Program-made: the position numbers and the translations under genes
Shown: piece by piece, positions 16,216 to 25,453 of the stretch
Layout: every line of letters begins with the position of its first letter
Numbering within the stretch: position 1 is the stretch's first letter
Assembly: GCA_020072785.1 (NCBI GenBank)
Contig: JAIQGG010000005.1
Location: 118,181-182,180, forward strand
Source: Terriglobia bacterium
Lineage (GTDB): Bacteria > Acidobacteriota > Terriglobia > Acidiferrales > UBA7541
Reading direction: 5' to 3'
DNA length: 64,000 nt
Notes under the pieces: model-generated
Told to the model about the DNA's origin: nothing
The model's input: only the letters and a program-made list of their open reading frames with translations
Databases searched by the model: none

Positions 16216-18381
16216 TCAGCCGCGCTGCAGACCGTTGGGGACCAGCGGCAGCGAACGCAACCGCACGCCCGTAGCGTCGAAAATAGCGTTGCCGATGGCC
16301 GGCGCGACGCCCATCAGCGGAGTTTCCCCCGCCCCCATCGAAGGCAGGTCCTTGCGGTCCAGCATCACGCTCTCCACCGGCGGAATATCGCGGAACCGCG
16401 GGACGCGATACAACGACATCAGCCCGTTCAAAATCCGGCCGTTTTCGAATTCCACAACCTCGAACAGCGCTCCGCCCAGCGCCATGATATTCGCTCCCTC
16501 GATCTGATTGCGCAGTCCATCCGGGTTGACGATCGCCCCGCATTCATACGCAGTCACCACGCGCACGATCTTGACCTCGCCCGAGGCTCGCTCGACGGCC
16601 ACTTCCACGCAGGTCGCCACATATCCGCCCTTCTCAAATCCGCCGGCCACGCCGAACCCCTGCCCCGGTCCGCTCTTCTCCTTTCCCCAGCCGAACTTTT
16701 TCGCGGCCGCCTGGTACACATCGCGCAGCCGCGCGTCCTTCACATTCTTCAGGCGGAACTCCAGCGGGTCCATCTTCACCAGATGGGCCAGCTCATCCAT
16801 GTGCGATTCGCGCGCGAAATGATTCGCCGTGGCCGCCAGCCCGCGGTAAGAGCCCTGCCGCAGCGGACTGCGTGTCGCATGAAACGCGATATGCTGGTTG
16901 GGAATGTCGTACGGCGTGTGGAATCCCGCGGCGCCGGAATTGTAGTTGTGAAATTCCCAGGCCGTGATCGTGCCGTTCTTCTGCATTCCGCTGGACACTT
17001 CGATGACCCCGGCCGGACGGAAATAGGCCCACGTGAACTCCTCTTCACGGGTCCACACCACCTTCACCGGGCGCTTCGCCGAGCGCGCCAGCCGCGCCGC
17101 CTCTACCGCCGCGTCGCCGGTGTGCTTTCCACCATAGCCGGATCCCGTGTCCGGCATCAGGACCCGCACATGCTCTTCCGGAATTCGGAAAGCGGCGGCC
17201 AGCTCGCTGCGCACGCCGAAGGGCCTCTGCGTGCCCGTCCACACGGTCAGATGGTCTCCGGACCACTGCGCCAGGGCCGCGCGCGGCTCGAGCGGGGTAT
17301 GCGCGATGTAGGAAACGGTGTAGGTCTGTTGCAGGCGGTGCTCCGCGGAGGCCAGGGCCTGCTCGACGGAGCCAGCGTCATGACGCGTCGGGGCCCCCGT
17401 GGGATCGCCGCCTTCGGTTACATTTTTCTTCAGGTATTCGAACAATTCCTTCTGTGATGGCTGCGGCTCGGCTTTCCATTCCGCCTTGATGGCCGCGGCC
17501 GCGCGGGAAGCGATGGCGCTGCTTGGCGCCGCGACGCCGATGAAATCGCCGTCATGAACAACCGTGACCCCCGGCATTTGCTCCGCTTCGTGCGTGTCCA
17601 GGGAGACAAGCGTCGCGTTGAAGGAACTCGGCCGCACAATCTTGCCGTAGAGCATCTCCGGCCGCTTCTGGTCGGAGGGATATTTGTGTTTCCCGGTCAC
17701 AAAGTCCCGCCCATCGACCTTGGGCAGCGGCTGGCCGGCCACTGTCCACTGCGTGGCAGGAGCGAGAGCCTCTTCGGCGGGTACGGTTTGCGTGAGTTGC
17801 TGTCCCTTTACGAGAACGGCATATTCCACCGAGCGCTTTGTCCCCGGATCGGTGATCTTGCCGTCCGTGGCAACCAGGCGCTGGCGATCCACTTTCCATT
17901 GCGCTGCCGCCAGATCCACCAGCAGATTTCGCGCGGCCGAAGCGACTTTCCTCAGTTGCAGATTCATGGTGGGGGTGGTGAGGCTGCCGAAGGTGCCCCT
18001 ATCGAAGGGAGTCAATTGCGTGTCGCCCATGACCATCTGGATCTTGCCCATGGGTACGTGCAGCTCCTCGGCAACACCCTGGCTGAGCGAGGTCCGGATG
18101 TTCTGCCCCATTTCCACTTTGCCCGTATAGACGGTTACCACGCCGTTCTCTCCGAGATGCAGCCAGGCCCCGATCTCCTTGGGCAGCGCCTCGCCCATGG
18201 GCTGCTTGCCGCCGGTTTCCTGCGCGGCGCGCAAGTTCTTCGACACGCAGACCACCAGCAAGCCGGCGCCGAGAAATTTAAACCATTCGCGCCGGTCGAT
18301 TTCGAAGTGATACGTGGGCGGCGCGGTAAGCTCGTAGCGTTCGGGTTCCAGCGGCAATTGGAAATCGGGCTTCTCGTTCAT
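16216..18381 (-). CDS. Xanthine dehydrogenase-family molybdopterin-binding subunit
   Basis: Large Mo-cofactor subunit (721 aa) of a two-subunit hydroxylase, which inserts water-derived oxygen into an aldehyde or N-heterocycle. The N-terminus has a Tat-like segment (DRREWFKFLGAGLLVVCVS) typical of the isoquinoline 1-oxidoreductase/aldehyde dehydrogenase IorB group. The C-terminal MGAGETPLMG carries the conserved Glu of the active site. The start at 18381 overlaps the stop of the [2Fe-2S] gene by 4 bp. No FAD subunit or XdhC-type maturation gene is nearby, so electrons must pass from the iron-sulfur subunit to another carrier, perhaps a cytochrome. Confidence 0.9.
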   Translation of the reverse strand: MNEKPDFQLPLEPERYELTAPPTYHFEIDRREWFKFLGAGLLVVCVSKNLRAAQETGGKQPMGEALPKEIGAWLHLGENGVVTVYTGKVEMGQNIRTSLSQGVAEELHVPMGKIQMVMGDTQLTPFDRGTFGSLTTPTMNLQLRKVASAARNLLVDLAAAQWKVDRQRLVATDGKITDPGTKRSVEYAVLVKGQQLTQTVPAEEALAPATQWTVAGQPLPKVDGRDFVTGKHKYPSDQKRPEMLYGKIVRPSSFNATLVSLDTHEAEQMPGVTVVHDGDFIGVAAPSSAIASRAAAAIKAEWKAEPQPSQKELFEYLKKNVTEGGDPTGAPTRHDAGSVEQALASAEHRLQQTYTVSYIAHTPLEPRAALAQWSGDHLTVWTGTQRPFGVRSELAAAFRIPEEHVRVLMPDTGSGYGGKHTGDAAVEAARLARSAKRPVKVVWTREEEFTWAYFRPAGVIEVSSGMQKNGTITAWEFHNYNSGAAGFHTPYDIPNQHIAFHATRSPLRQGSYRGLAATANHFARESHMDELAHLVKMDPLEFRLKNVKDARLRDVYQAAAKKFGWGKEKSGPGQGFGVAGGFEKGGYVATCVEVAVERASGEVKIVRVVTAYECGAIVNPDGLRNQIEGANIMALGGALFEVVEFENGRILNGLMSLYRVPRFRDIPPVESVMLDRKDLPSMGAGETPLMGVAPAIGNAIFDATGVRLRSLPLVPNGLQRG

Positions 18382-18854
18382 CGGCCGGACTCCTTCAGGA
18401 CGCTCGCCGCCCTGCGGATCGCCGCCACGATGCGCGGGTGGGTTCCGCAGCGGCAGATGTTCCCCTCCATGAAGCGGACGATCTCGGCCTCGGATGGATC
18501 GGGATTGGTGTTCAGAAGCGATACCGCCGACAGGATCATCCCGGAGGTGCAGTAGGCGCATTGCATGGCGCCTTCTGCGAGAAACGCCTCCTGCAGCGGG
18601 TGCAGATGCTCGCCTTGGGCGAGGCCTTCAATGGTGGTGATCTGCTTGCTGGCGGCCGCTACTGCCGGTGTGAGGCACGAGCGGCGGGCCTTTCCATCGA
18701 TCAGGACCGTGCAGGCGCCGCACTGGCCCTCGCCGCATCCGTACCTGGTTCCCGTAAGATCGAGTTGCTCGCGCAACACGCTGAGCAGGCTGGCTTCCGC
18801 ATCGGCATCGACGCTGTAGCTGCTTCCATTTATCTGGAATTGAATCTTGGCCAT
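18378..18854 (-). CDS. [2Fe-2S] subunit of the molybdenum hydroxylase
   Basis: Small iron-sulfur subunit (158 aa). A plant-type ferredoxin cluster is bound by C40, C45, C48 and C60 (YGCGEGQCGACTV...RRSC). The second cluster uses C99, C102, C134 and C136 (MQCAYC and NICRCG). It accepts electrons from the Mo site of the following gene's product, with which it shares an ATGA overlap. A GAGGA sequence precedes the start. The intergenic region upstream faces the ThDP gene and holds a TetR-type operator-like repeat. Confidence 0.94.
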   Translation of the reverse strand: MAKIQFQINGSSYSVDADAEASLLSVLREQLDLTGTRYGCGEGQCGACTVLIDGKARRSCLTPAVAAASKQITTIEGLAQGEHLHPLQEAFLAEGAMQCAYCTSGMILSAVSLLNTNPDPSEAEIVRFMEGNICRCGTHPRIVAAIRRAASVLKESGR

Positions 18855-18941
18855 CGCAAATCCTCGCTAGGGGAAATAAAGATAACATTCCGCGCGCCGC
18901 TCGGGGAGCTTTTTTTTCCTGCGCGTCCCGGGAAAAACTTC

Positions 18942-18971
18942 TTGACGATTTTTCATACAACTGTATCATTA
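18942..18971 (+). promoter_or_regulatory. Promoter with TetR-type operator-like repeat before the ThDP enzyme gene
   Basis: TTGACG (18942-18947) is followed by the inverted repeat ATACA-AC-TGTAT (18955-18966) and TATCAT (18964-18969; spacing 16). The block TTCATACAA-n-TGTATCAT-n-AGCG recurs almost exactly at 29576-29598 in front of the LVIVD gene, 21 of 23 bases the same, also after a TTGAC. The common regulator is probably the TetR protein of 28810-29463. Confidence 0.6.
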
Positions 18972-19062
18972 GCGCATCCACTGCGGCAGGACGAGGAATT
19001 GCGATGCCGGGCGCTGCTTTTGCCCCGCGGGCCCCCTTCCCCTCTCCGCAAAGGTCCCACGC

Positions 19063-20769
19063 ATGAGCCCTGACACGACTGTCGCCCAGGTAATTGCCGC
19101 CGCGCTGCTGCGCCACGGCGTGCAGACGATTTTTTCCCAAAGCCTCCCCTCCGCCGTCTTGCTGGCCGCCGAAGACCTGAGCATTCGCCAGTTCACCTAC
19201 CGCACGGAGAACGCCGGAACGGCCATGGCCGACGGCTTCGCGCGCGTCTCCGGGCAGGTTGCCGTGGTTACCGCGCAGAACGGCCCGGCGGCCACCCTGC
19301 TCGTGCCGGGTCTCGCCGAAGCGATCAAGTCCTCCATCCCCATCGTGGCCCTGGTGCAGGACGTCAACCGCCCCACCACGGACCGCAACGCCTTCCAGGA
19401 GTTCGACCACTTCGGTCTCTTCCAGTCCTGCGCCAAATGGATCCGCCGCGTCACCGAGCCCGATCGCATGGAAGATTACGTGGACATGGCCTTTGCCATC
19501 GCGGCCTCCGGCCGCCCGGGCCCTGCTGTTCTCCTTCTGCCGGCGGATCTCCTGAACGAGCGCGTGACCTCCCCCGGCCGCCGCCAGGCGCGGCTCGGCG
19601 CGTTCCCGCTCGACCGCATGCTCGCCGATCCCGCGCGCATCAGCGCCGCCGCCGACCTCATCGCCGCGGCCAAGCATCCACTGCTCGTTGCCGGCGGCGG
19701 CATTCATCTCTCGAATGCGGCGGCCGAACTGGCTGCGCTACAGGACGCCGCGCATCTTCCAGTGATGACCACGGTGATGGGCAAGGGCGCCGTGGACGAG
19801 CGCCATCCCCTTTCGCTGGGCGTCGGCGGCTACAATCTGGGCCGCCTGTCCCCGGGACGCCACCTGCGGCCGCTGATCGAGCAGTCTGATCTCATTTTCT
19901 TCGTCGGCACGCGCACCGCGCAGAACGGCACCGACTCCTGGTCTCTCTTTCCTTCCAGCGCTCGCTACATCCATCTCGACATCGACCCCGCGGAGATCGG
20001 CCGTAACTATGAAGGCCTGCGCCTCGTTGGCGACGCCAAACTGACCCTGCCGGAGCTGACCGAGCGCCTGCGCGGCCGCTGCAAACCGCGGCCGGAGTTC
20101 GCCCAAGCCATTGCGGCTGCCCGCGATCGCAACGCCGGGGAGATCGCGCCGCTTCTGCAGTCGGAGGCCAGTCCCATCCGCCCGGAGCGCCTCATGGCCG
20201 ATCTGCAGCAGGTTCTGACTCCGGAGACGCTGGTCGTCGCCGATGCCAGTTACTCCACCGTTTGGGTCGCCTGCTACTTGCGCGCCCTCGCACCCGGGAT
20301 GCGCTTCATTACCCCGCGCGGCCTCGCCGGCCTCGGCTGGGGACTGCCCATGGCGCTCGGCGCTCGCGTGGCGCGCCCCGCCAGCCCGATTCTCTGCATC
20401 ACCGGCGACGGCGGCTTTGCGCACGTCTGGTCCGAGCTGGAAACCTCGCTCCGTATGCGCGCCCCCATTGTCCTCACCGTACTCAACAACGGTGTCCTCG
20501 GCTATCAGAAGGACGCGGAGGACGTAAAATTCGGCCGGCATACCAGCGCTTGCTACTTTGCTCCCGTCGACCACGCGCAGATTGCGCGCGCCTGCGGCTG
20601 CCGCGGCGTCACCATTGCACGGCCGGCGGATTACCTCCCGGCCGTGCGCGAAGCCCTCGCCGCGAAAGAGACGACCGTCATCGACGTCCTCACCGATCCC
20701 CAAGCCTATCCGCCCGTCTCTTTCTTCGACGAACGCCTCGAGGCGGTGCGGCGCGCGGCGGGAAAATGA
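19063..20769 (+). CDS. Thiamin diphosphate-dependent enzyme (acetolactate synthase/benzoylformate decarboxylase-like)
   Basis: A 568-residue ThDP enzyme of the acetohydroxyacid synthase/decarboxylase superfamily. The cofactor-activating Glu is E49 (RTENAGTAMADGFA). The ThDP/Mg site reads GDGGFAHVWSELET...LNNGVLGY. Unlike the ilvB product at 54319, it has no regulatory subunit gene beside it, and it sits in a catabolic transporter operon, so biosynthetic acetolactate formation is unlikely. Decarboxylation, carboligation or C-C cleavage (as in oxalyl-CoA, benzoylformate or cyclohexanedione hydrolysing enzymes) is more likely. Family is certain; reaction is not. Confidence 0.88.
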   Translation: MSPDTTVAQVIAAALLRHGVQTIFSQSLPSAVLLAAEDLSIRQFTYRTENAGTAMADGFARVSGQVAVVTAQNGPAATLLVPGLAEAIKSSIPIVALVQDVNRPTTDRNAFQEFDHFGLFQSCAKWIRRVTEPDRMEDYVDMAFAIAASGRPGPAVLLLPADLLNERVTSPGRRQARLGAFPLDRMLADPARISAAADLIAAAKHPLLVAGGGIHLSNAAAELAALQDAAHLPVMTTVMGKGAVDERHPLSLGVGGYNLGRLSPGRHLRPLIEQSDLIFFVGTRTAQNGTDSWSLFPSSARYIHLDIDPAEIGRNYEGLRLVGDAKLTLPELTERLRGRCKPRPEFAQAIAAARDRNAGEIAPLLQSEASPIRPERLMADLQQVLTPETLVVADASYSTVWVACYLRALAPGMRFITPRGLAGLGWGLPMALGARVARPASPILCITGDGGFAHVWSELETSLRMRAPIVLTVLNNGVLGYQKDAEDVKFGRHTSACYFAPVDHAQIARACGCRGVTIARPADYLPAVREALAAKETTVIDVLTDPQAYPPVSFFDERLEAVRRAAGK

Positions 20770-20860
20770 GCCAGACCTCTTTTCGCAACGCGGAACATCG
20801 GGGCACGCGGTCTTTCGTACGTTTCGCGCACAGCCACCTTTGCCAGCGGGGAGAATGTTC

Positions 20861-21910
20861 ATGAGCATCCGGGGTCTCAGCCAGCGCATCGCGGTCGTTC
20901 TTTTTACCGCATTCCTGTTTGCTCTGGGTGCGCAGTCTGCCCGCGCCCAGACCGAACTCGTGGTCACCAACTACGGCGGTTCGTTCGAAGACGGATGGCG
21001 CAAGGCCGTCGTGGAACCCTTCGAGAAGGCCCACCCGGACATTAAGATCAAACTGGTCCAGAAGCTGGTCTTCGAAAGCATGGCCTTGATGCGCGCCCAG
21101 AAAGACGACGTCAAGATCGATGTATTCATGATGGACGAAGTGGGCGCGGCGCAGGCCACCGCCGAAGGGCTGGTGCAACCGATTTCCGTCAAGAGCGTCC
21201 CGCATCTCGCCGATCTCTATCCCGAGTTCCGCATGCCCGGCGATTCCTTCGCCAAGTTCATGTATGTTGCGGCGGTGATTGCCTATAATACCCAGCAGGT
21301 GAAGCCCGCTCCCCAGTCCTACAAGGATTTCTGGGACGCAAAGTACAACGGCAGGATCGCGATCAATAACCTGGACAGTGCCACGGGCCTCAGTTTCTTC
21401 CTCATGCTCCTCAAGACGGAAGGAACGACCATGGACCGCCCCGATCCGGCCTTCGCCGCCATGAAACAATTGAAGCCCAGCATCCTCACCTTTCCGGAGC
21501 AGCACGCCCAGCTCGCCCAGCTCTTCACACAGGGAGATATCGTCATGGCCCCCTGGGTTTCCGACCGCGTCGTGGGCCTTGCCAGCAAAGGTGTGCCGGT
21601 CGCCTGGGTATTGCCCAAAGAGGGCGGCATCCTCCAGGAGGGCGGGCTGGTCATCGCCAAGGGCACCAAAAAACTGCAGGCCGCTCTGCAGTACGTCAAC
21701 TTCGCCTTGAGCGTCCAGGCCCAGGCCGCCAACGCCAAATACACCTTCCTCTCGCCGACCAACTCCAAGGTCGTGCTCGATCCCCAAACCGCCGGCAAGA
21801 TCCCCAACGGGCTCAAGATCATCAGGACCTTGACGCGCCCCGACTGGAAGAGGGCCAACGAGCTTCGCCCGCAGTGGATCGACCGGTGGAACCGCGAAGT
21901 GACGCAATAG
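20861..21910 (+). CDS. ABC transporter extracellular solute-binding protein (PotD/PotF-like)
   Basis: Periplasmic binding protein (349 aa) with a Sec signal peptide ending ...SARAQ. The mature start TELVVTNYGGSFEDGWRKAV is typical of the polyamine/iron/2-aminoethylphosphonate binding protein group. The start at 20861 has GGGAG 8 bases upstream; an ATG two codons earlier is less well placed. Two permeases and an ATPase follow immediately, completing an importer. Binding-site residues cannot be assigned by eye, so the substrate is open; the operon's hydrolases and dehydrogenases suggest an organic acid or amine. Confidence 0.9.
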   Translation: MSIRGLSQRIAVVLFTAFLFALGAQSARAQTELVVTNYGGSFEDGWRKAVVEPFEKAHPDIKIKLVQKLVFESMALMRAQKDDVKIDVFMMDEVGAAQATAEGLVQPISVKSVPHLADLYPEFRMPGDSFAKFMYVAAVIAYNTQQVKPAPQSYKDFWDAKYNGRIAINNLDSATGLSFFLMLLKTEGTTMDRPDPAFAAMKQLKPSILTFPEQHAQLAQLFTQGDIVMAPWVSDRVVGLASKGVPVAWVLPKEGGILQEGGLVIAKGTKKLQAALQYVNFALSVQAQAANAKYTFLSPTNSKVVLDPQTAGKIPNGLKIIRTLTRPDWKRANELRPQWIDRWNREVTQ

Positions 21911-21913
21911 AAG

Positions 21914-22801
21914 ATGGAGACGCGCCGGAGCACCATGCGATCCTGGTCCTCGAAGCCGCACGGCTCCTTCGCTCCCTGGGCGCTGCTCGGTCCCAATCTG
22001 CTGCTCATCCTTCTGTGCATGGCGGGGCCGCTCCTGCTGCTCGCCAGGATCAGCTTCATGGGCTACGAGGCGGGACACGGCATCATCCCCACATGGCAGA
22101 TGGCCAACTACAAGAAGTTCTTCTTTGATCCCTTCTACCGCGACATTCTCTGGGGAACTCTCCTGCTCGGCGCCGAAGTTACCGCGCTCTGCCTCGTGCT
22201 CGGTTTTCCGCTCGCCTATGCGCTCTCCCGCGCGCGCGGTCTGAAGCGCGCCGTACTCTTCTTCTGTATCCTGATGCCACTGCTCACCAGTACCGTCGTG
22301 CGCACCTTCGGGTGGATGATCCTGCTCGGCAACAACGGCTTTATCAACCACACGCTCCTGCGCTTCCATCTCATCGCCGCCCCGCTGCGCCTGATGTACA
22401 ACGTCACCGGCGTGATCATCGCCCTCGGAGAGGTCCTCCTCCCCTTCATGGTCCTGTCCATCGACACCGCCCTCCTCAACATCAATCCTTCGCTCTACGA
22501 GGCGGCCCAGAACCTCGGGGCCCGCGGCACCCGCATCTTTTTCCGCATCACCCTGCCTCTTTCGCTCCCCGGTATCGTGTCCGGCTGCGTCCTCGTCTTC
22601 ACCGGCACGCTGAGCGCCTTCGTCACCCCCACGCTCATAGCCGGCGCTCGCTTCAAGGTCATGGCCACCATCATCTATCAGCAGGCTATGGCGCTGCTCG
22701 ATTGGCCCTTCGGCGCGGCCATCGCCTTCACCATGCTGATCGCCATCCTCATCCTGTTCGTGGCCTCGTTGCGGCTCACGGAACAGAGGCGGAGCATCTG
22801 A
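21914..22801 (+). CDS. ABC transporter permease 1 (PotB/PotH-like)
   Basis: Inner-membrane permease (295 aa) with about six membrane segments. The EAA loop, which contacts the ATPase, reads YEAAQNLGARGTRIFFRITLPLSLPG. It starts 3 bp after the binding-protein gene, and its stop overlaps the next start (TGATG). It forms the heterodimeric channel with the following gene product. Confidence 0.92.
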   Translation: METRRSTMRSWSSKPHGSFAPWALLGPNLLLILLCMAGPLLLLARISFMGYEAGHGIIPTWQMANYKKFFFDPFYRDILWGTLLLGAEVTALCLVLGFPLAYALSRARGLKRAVLFFCILMPLLTSTVVRTFGWMILLGNNGFINHTLLRFHLIAAPLRLMYNVTGVIIALGEVLLPFMVLSIDTALLNINPSLYEAAQNLGARGTRIFFRITLPLSLPGIVSGCVLVFTGTLSAFVTPTLIAGARFKVMATIIYQQAMALLDWPFGAAIAFTMLIAILILFVASLRLTEQRRSI

Positions 22802-23574
22802 TGCGAATCGTCCTGCGCTTGCTCAACGCCATCATCCTTCTCTATCTCCTGGCGCCCATCTTCGTCGTCATAGCCACGGCATTCGGCACCAGCGCCTATC
22901 CCCTTTTCCCCCCGGAAGGCGTCACCCTGAAGTGGTTTCACCAATTCTGGAGCACACCCGAACTCCGCGACTCTCTGCGCATCAGCGCCACCCTCAGCGC
23001 GATTAGCACGGCCCTTGCCACCGTCATCGGAACTTTTAGCGCACTCGCCCTGGTTCGCTATCGCCTCCCTGGCAAGACCACCATCTCCGCCGTCCTGCTC
23101 TCCCCCATCCTGTTCCCGGCCATCGTCCTGGCTCTCGCCCTGCTCATCGCCCTTCAGCGCGTGGGCCTGACGCAAACCTTCACCGGCCTGGTCGCCGCGC
23201 ATACCCTGCTCATCACCCCCTTCGTCGTCCGTCTGGTGATGGCCAGCCTGGCGGAGTTCGATCCTTCCCTGGAAGAGGCCGCGCAGAATCTCGGCGCCGG
23301 CTGGTGGCGCACCTTTTTTCGAATCACCCTGCCGCTTATTCGTTCCGGCATCCTGGCCGGTGCGGTCTTTGCTTTCATCATGTCCTTTGACGAACTGGTG
23401 GTTACCCTGCTTCTGGCCGGGCCCGAATTGCAGACCCTGCCGATTCGCATTTTCAACTACGTGCAGTACTCGAGCGATCCGACCATCTCGGCCATCTCCA
23501 CGTGCCTGATCGCGGCCTGGCTGGCCATCGGCATCCCGGTTTATACGCGGTTCTTGTCAGTCCGGCACTCTTAA
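22801..23574 (+). CDS. ABC transporter permease 2 (PotC/PotI-like)
   Basis: Second permease (257 aa), with the EAA loop LEEAAQNLGAGWWRTFFRITLPLIRSG. The N-terminal helix MRIVLRLLNAIILLYLLAP and the periplasmic FPPEGVTLKWF segment are characteristic of PotC-type subunits. Its start shares one base with the preceding stop codon. The ATPase gene follows 17 bp downstream. Confidence 0.92.
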   Translation: MRIVLRLLNAIILLYLLAPIFVVIATAFGTSAYPLFPPEGVTLKWFHQFWSTPELRDSLRISATLSAISTALATVIGTFSALALVRYRLPGKTTISAVLLSPILFPAIVLALALLIALQRVGLTQTFTGLVAAHTLLITPFVVRLVMASLAEFDPSLEEAAQNLGAGWWRTFFRITLPLIRSGILAGAVFAFIMSFDELVVTLLLAGPELQTLPIRIFNYVQYSSDPTISAISTCLIAAWLAIGIPVYTRFLSVRHS

Positions 23575-23591
23575 AGAGGATTTATCTTCGA

Positions 23592-24650
23592 ATGGCTTAT
23601 CTCACGCTGCGCAAACTGAAGAAAACCTACGGCGCAACCATCGCCGTGGAAGACTTCGACCTCTCCGTCGAGGCCGGGGAATTTGTCGCGCTTCTCGGCC
23701 CCTCGGGTTGCGGCAAGACCACCACGCTGCGCATGATCGCCGGCTTCGTCCCGCCCACCGCCGGGGAGATCTGGATCCACGACGCCGATGTCACCCACCT
23801 GCCGGCCCATCGCCGCAATGTCGGCCTGGTCTTCCAGAATTACGCGCTCTTCCCGCACATGACCGTGCGCGCCAACATCGAGTTCGGCCTGAAAGCGCAT
23901 CACGTGGACTCGGCCCAGGCGGACGAACGCGTTCGCTCGGTCCTGGCCCTCGTCGGCCTCTCCTCGCAGGAGCATCGCTACCCCCGCGAGCTCTCCGGAG
24001 GCCAGCAGCAGCGCGTGGCGCTGGCCCGCGTGCTCGCGCTCAAGCCCGATCTTTTGCTCTTCGATGAGCCGCTCTCGAATCTCGATGCCAAGCTCCGCGT
24101 GCAGATGCGCCAGGAAATCCGCCGCCTGCAGCGCGAGGTGGGCGTGACCGCGCTCTTCGTCACTCACGATCAGGAAGAGGCCATGACCATAGCCGACCGC
24201 ATCGTGGTCCTCGACCGCGGCCGCATCGCCCAGGTGGGCAGCCCCGCGGAGATCTACGACCGCCCTCAGACCCGCTTCGTCGCCGATTTCATCGGCATTT
24301 CCAATTTTTTCGAGGGCGCGCCCGTCTCCGAGGCCGGACGCAGCGTCTTCCGCTGCGAGAGCGGCCTCGAAATCAGCATCCCTCCGGAAAACGCGCCCGG
24401 CGCGCCGGGCGCCATGGCCGTCCGCCCCGAAAAGATCGAGTTTGTGAGCGCCGATGCGCCGCATTCGCTTCCCGGAATCATCCGCCAGGCCATGCAACTC
24501 GGCTCCACGATGGAATACCTGATCGAACTCAGCAGCGGGGATCGCGTCGTCGTCCACGAGCAAAAACGTCCTCGCGTCTCGATTCGCCAGACGGGCGAGC
24601 AAGTCCGCATCACGTGGCAGCCTGCGGACAGCATATTTTTACAGTCTTAA
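23592..24650 (+). CDS. ABC transporter ATP-binding protein (PotA-like)
   Basis: ATPase subunit (352 aa). Walker A GPSGCGKTT, the Q-loop VFQNYALFPHM, signature ELSGGQQQRVALARVLA, Walker B LLLFDEPLSNLDAKL and the switch His in VTHDQEEAM are all intact. A C-terminal TOBE domain follows (from about residue 270), as in PotA/FbpC. It powers the importer formed with the three preceding genes. Confidence 0.94.
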   Translation: MAYLTLRKLKKTYGATIAVEDFDLSVEAGEFVALLGPSGCGKTTTLRMIAGFVPPTAGEIWIHDADVTHLPAHRRNVGLVFQNYALFPHMTVRANIEFGLKAHHVDSAQADERVRSVLALVGLSSQEHRYPRELSGGQQQRVALARVLALKPDLLLFDEPLSNLDAKLRVQMRQEIRRLQREVGVTALFVTHDQEEAMTIADRIVVLDRGRIAQVGSPAEIYDRPQTRFVADFIGISNFFEGAPVSEAGRSVFRCESGLEISIPPENAPGAPGAMAVRPEKIEFVSADAPHSLPGIIRQAMQLGSTMEYLIELSSGDRVVVHEQKRPRVSIRQTGEQVRITWQPADSIFLQS

Positions 24651-24663
24651 AAGGAGCGTTCCG

Positions 24664-25416
24664 ATGACCGCGTTCGACGATTACGCCAAGAAGTTCGAAA
24701 CCATCCGCTTCCGCCGCGAAGAGGGCATCCTGGAAATGTCCTTGCACACCAATGGCGATTCCCTGCGCTGGGGTCCCACGGCCCACGCCGATCTGGAGCA
24801 GGCATTCCTGGACATCGCCCGCGACCCCGAAAACCAGGTCATCATTCTCACCGGTGTCGGCGAAGAGTTTTCCGGCCCCGCGGTAACTCCCGCGATCAAT
24901 CGCGCCGTGCCCAAGCTCTCTCCGGTCCAATGGGGCAAGCTGGGCGCAGAATCCAAGCGCTTCACCATGAACATGCTGGCTATCGAAGTCCCCATGATCA
25001 GCGCCGTCAACGGTCCGGCGCTGCGTCATCCGGAGCTGCCCGTACTCTGCGACATCGTGCTCGCTTCCCCGGAAGCCGCCTTTCAGGACTCCGCGCATTT
25101 CGCCGGCGGCCTCGTGCCCGGCGACGGCGTGCACGTCATTTTCCCGCTGCTCATGGGCCTCAACCGCGGCCGCTATTTCCTCCTCACCGCGCAGAAGCTT
25201 TCCGCTAAGGAAGCCCTGGATCTCGGACTTGTCAACGAGGTTCTGCCCCGGCCCGCGTTGCTTCCGCGCGCCTGGCAGCTCGCCCGCCAGCTCATGCAGC
25301 AGCCCGAACTCAACCGCCGCTATACGCGCATCCTTCTCACCGAGCATCTTCGCCGGCAGATGCACGATCTCCTCGGCTACGGCCTGGCGCTCGAGGGTCT
25401 GGCCATCGGCCAGTAG
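24664..25416 (+). CDS. Crotonase-superfamily hydrolase resembling 6-oxocamphor hydrolase
   Basis: Enoyl-CoA hydratase/isomerase fold (250 aa), but the wording is close to the cofactor-free beta-diketone hydrolase 6-oxocamphor hydrolase as I remember it. LRWGPTAHADL matches the region with its Trp40/His45. IEVPMISAVNGPA, AFQDSAHFAGGLVPGDG and NRGRYFLLTAQKL...LDLGLVNEVLP also match in order. 6-oxocamphor hydrolase cleaves a cyclic 1,3-diketone by a retro-Claisen step. A CoA-linked crotonase reaction is the alternative. It is 13 bp after the ATPase gene, with AGGAG before its ATG, in the operon of the ThDP enzyme and importer. Confidence 0.82.
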   Translation: MTAFDDYAKKFETIRFRREEGILEMSLHTNGDSLRWGPTAHADLEQAFLDIARDPENQVIILTGVGEEFSGPAVTPAINRAVPKLSPVQWGKLGAESKRFTMNMLAIEVPMISAVNGPALRHPELPVLCDIVLASPEAAFQDSAHFAGGLVPGDGVHVIFPLLMGLNRGRYFLLTAQKLSAKEALDLGLVNEVLPRPALLPRAWQLARQLMQQPELNRRYTRILLTEHLRRQMHDLLGYGLALEGLAIGQ

Positions 25417-25453
25417 GCGCGTTCTCGTTTACCCGTTCGAAAGGGGTGTTGTC

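Noticed and set aside
20690..22369. A 559-codon minus-strand open frame across the ABC binding protein and first permease.
   Set aside because: It is antisense to two clearly recognisable transport genes and crosses their boundary, which a real gene would not be expected to do.
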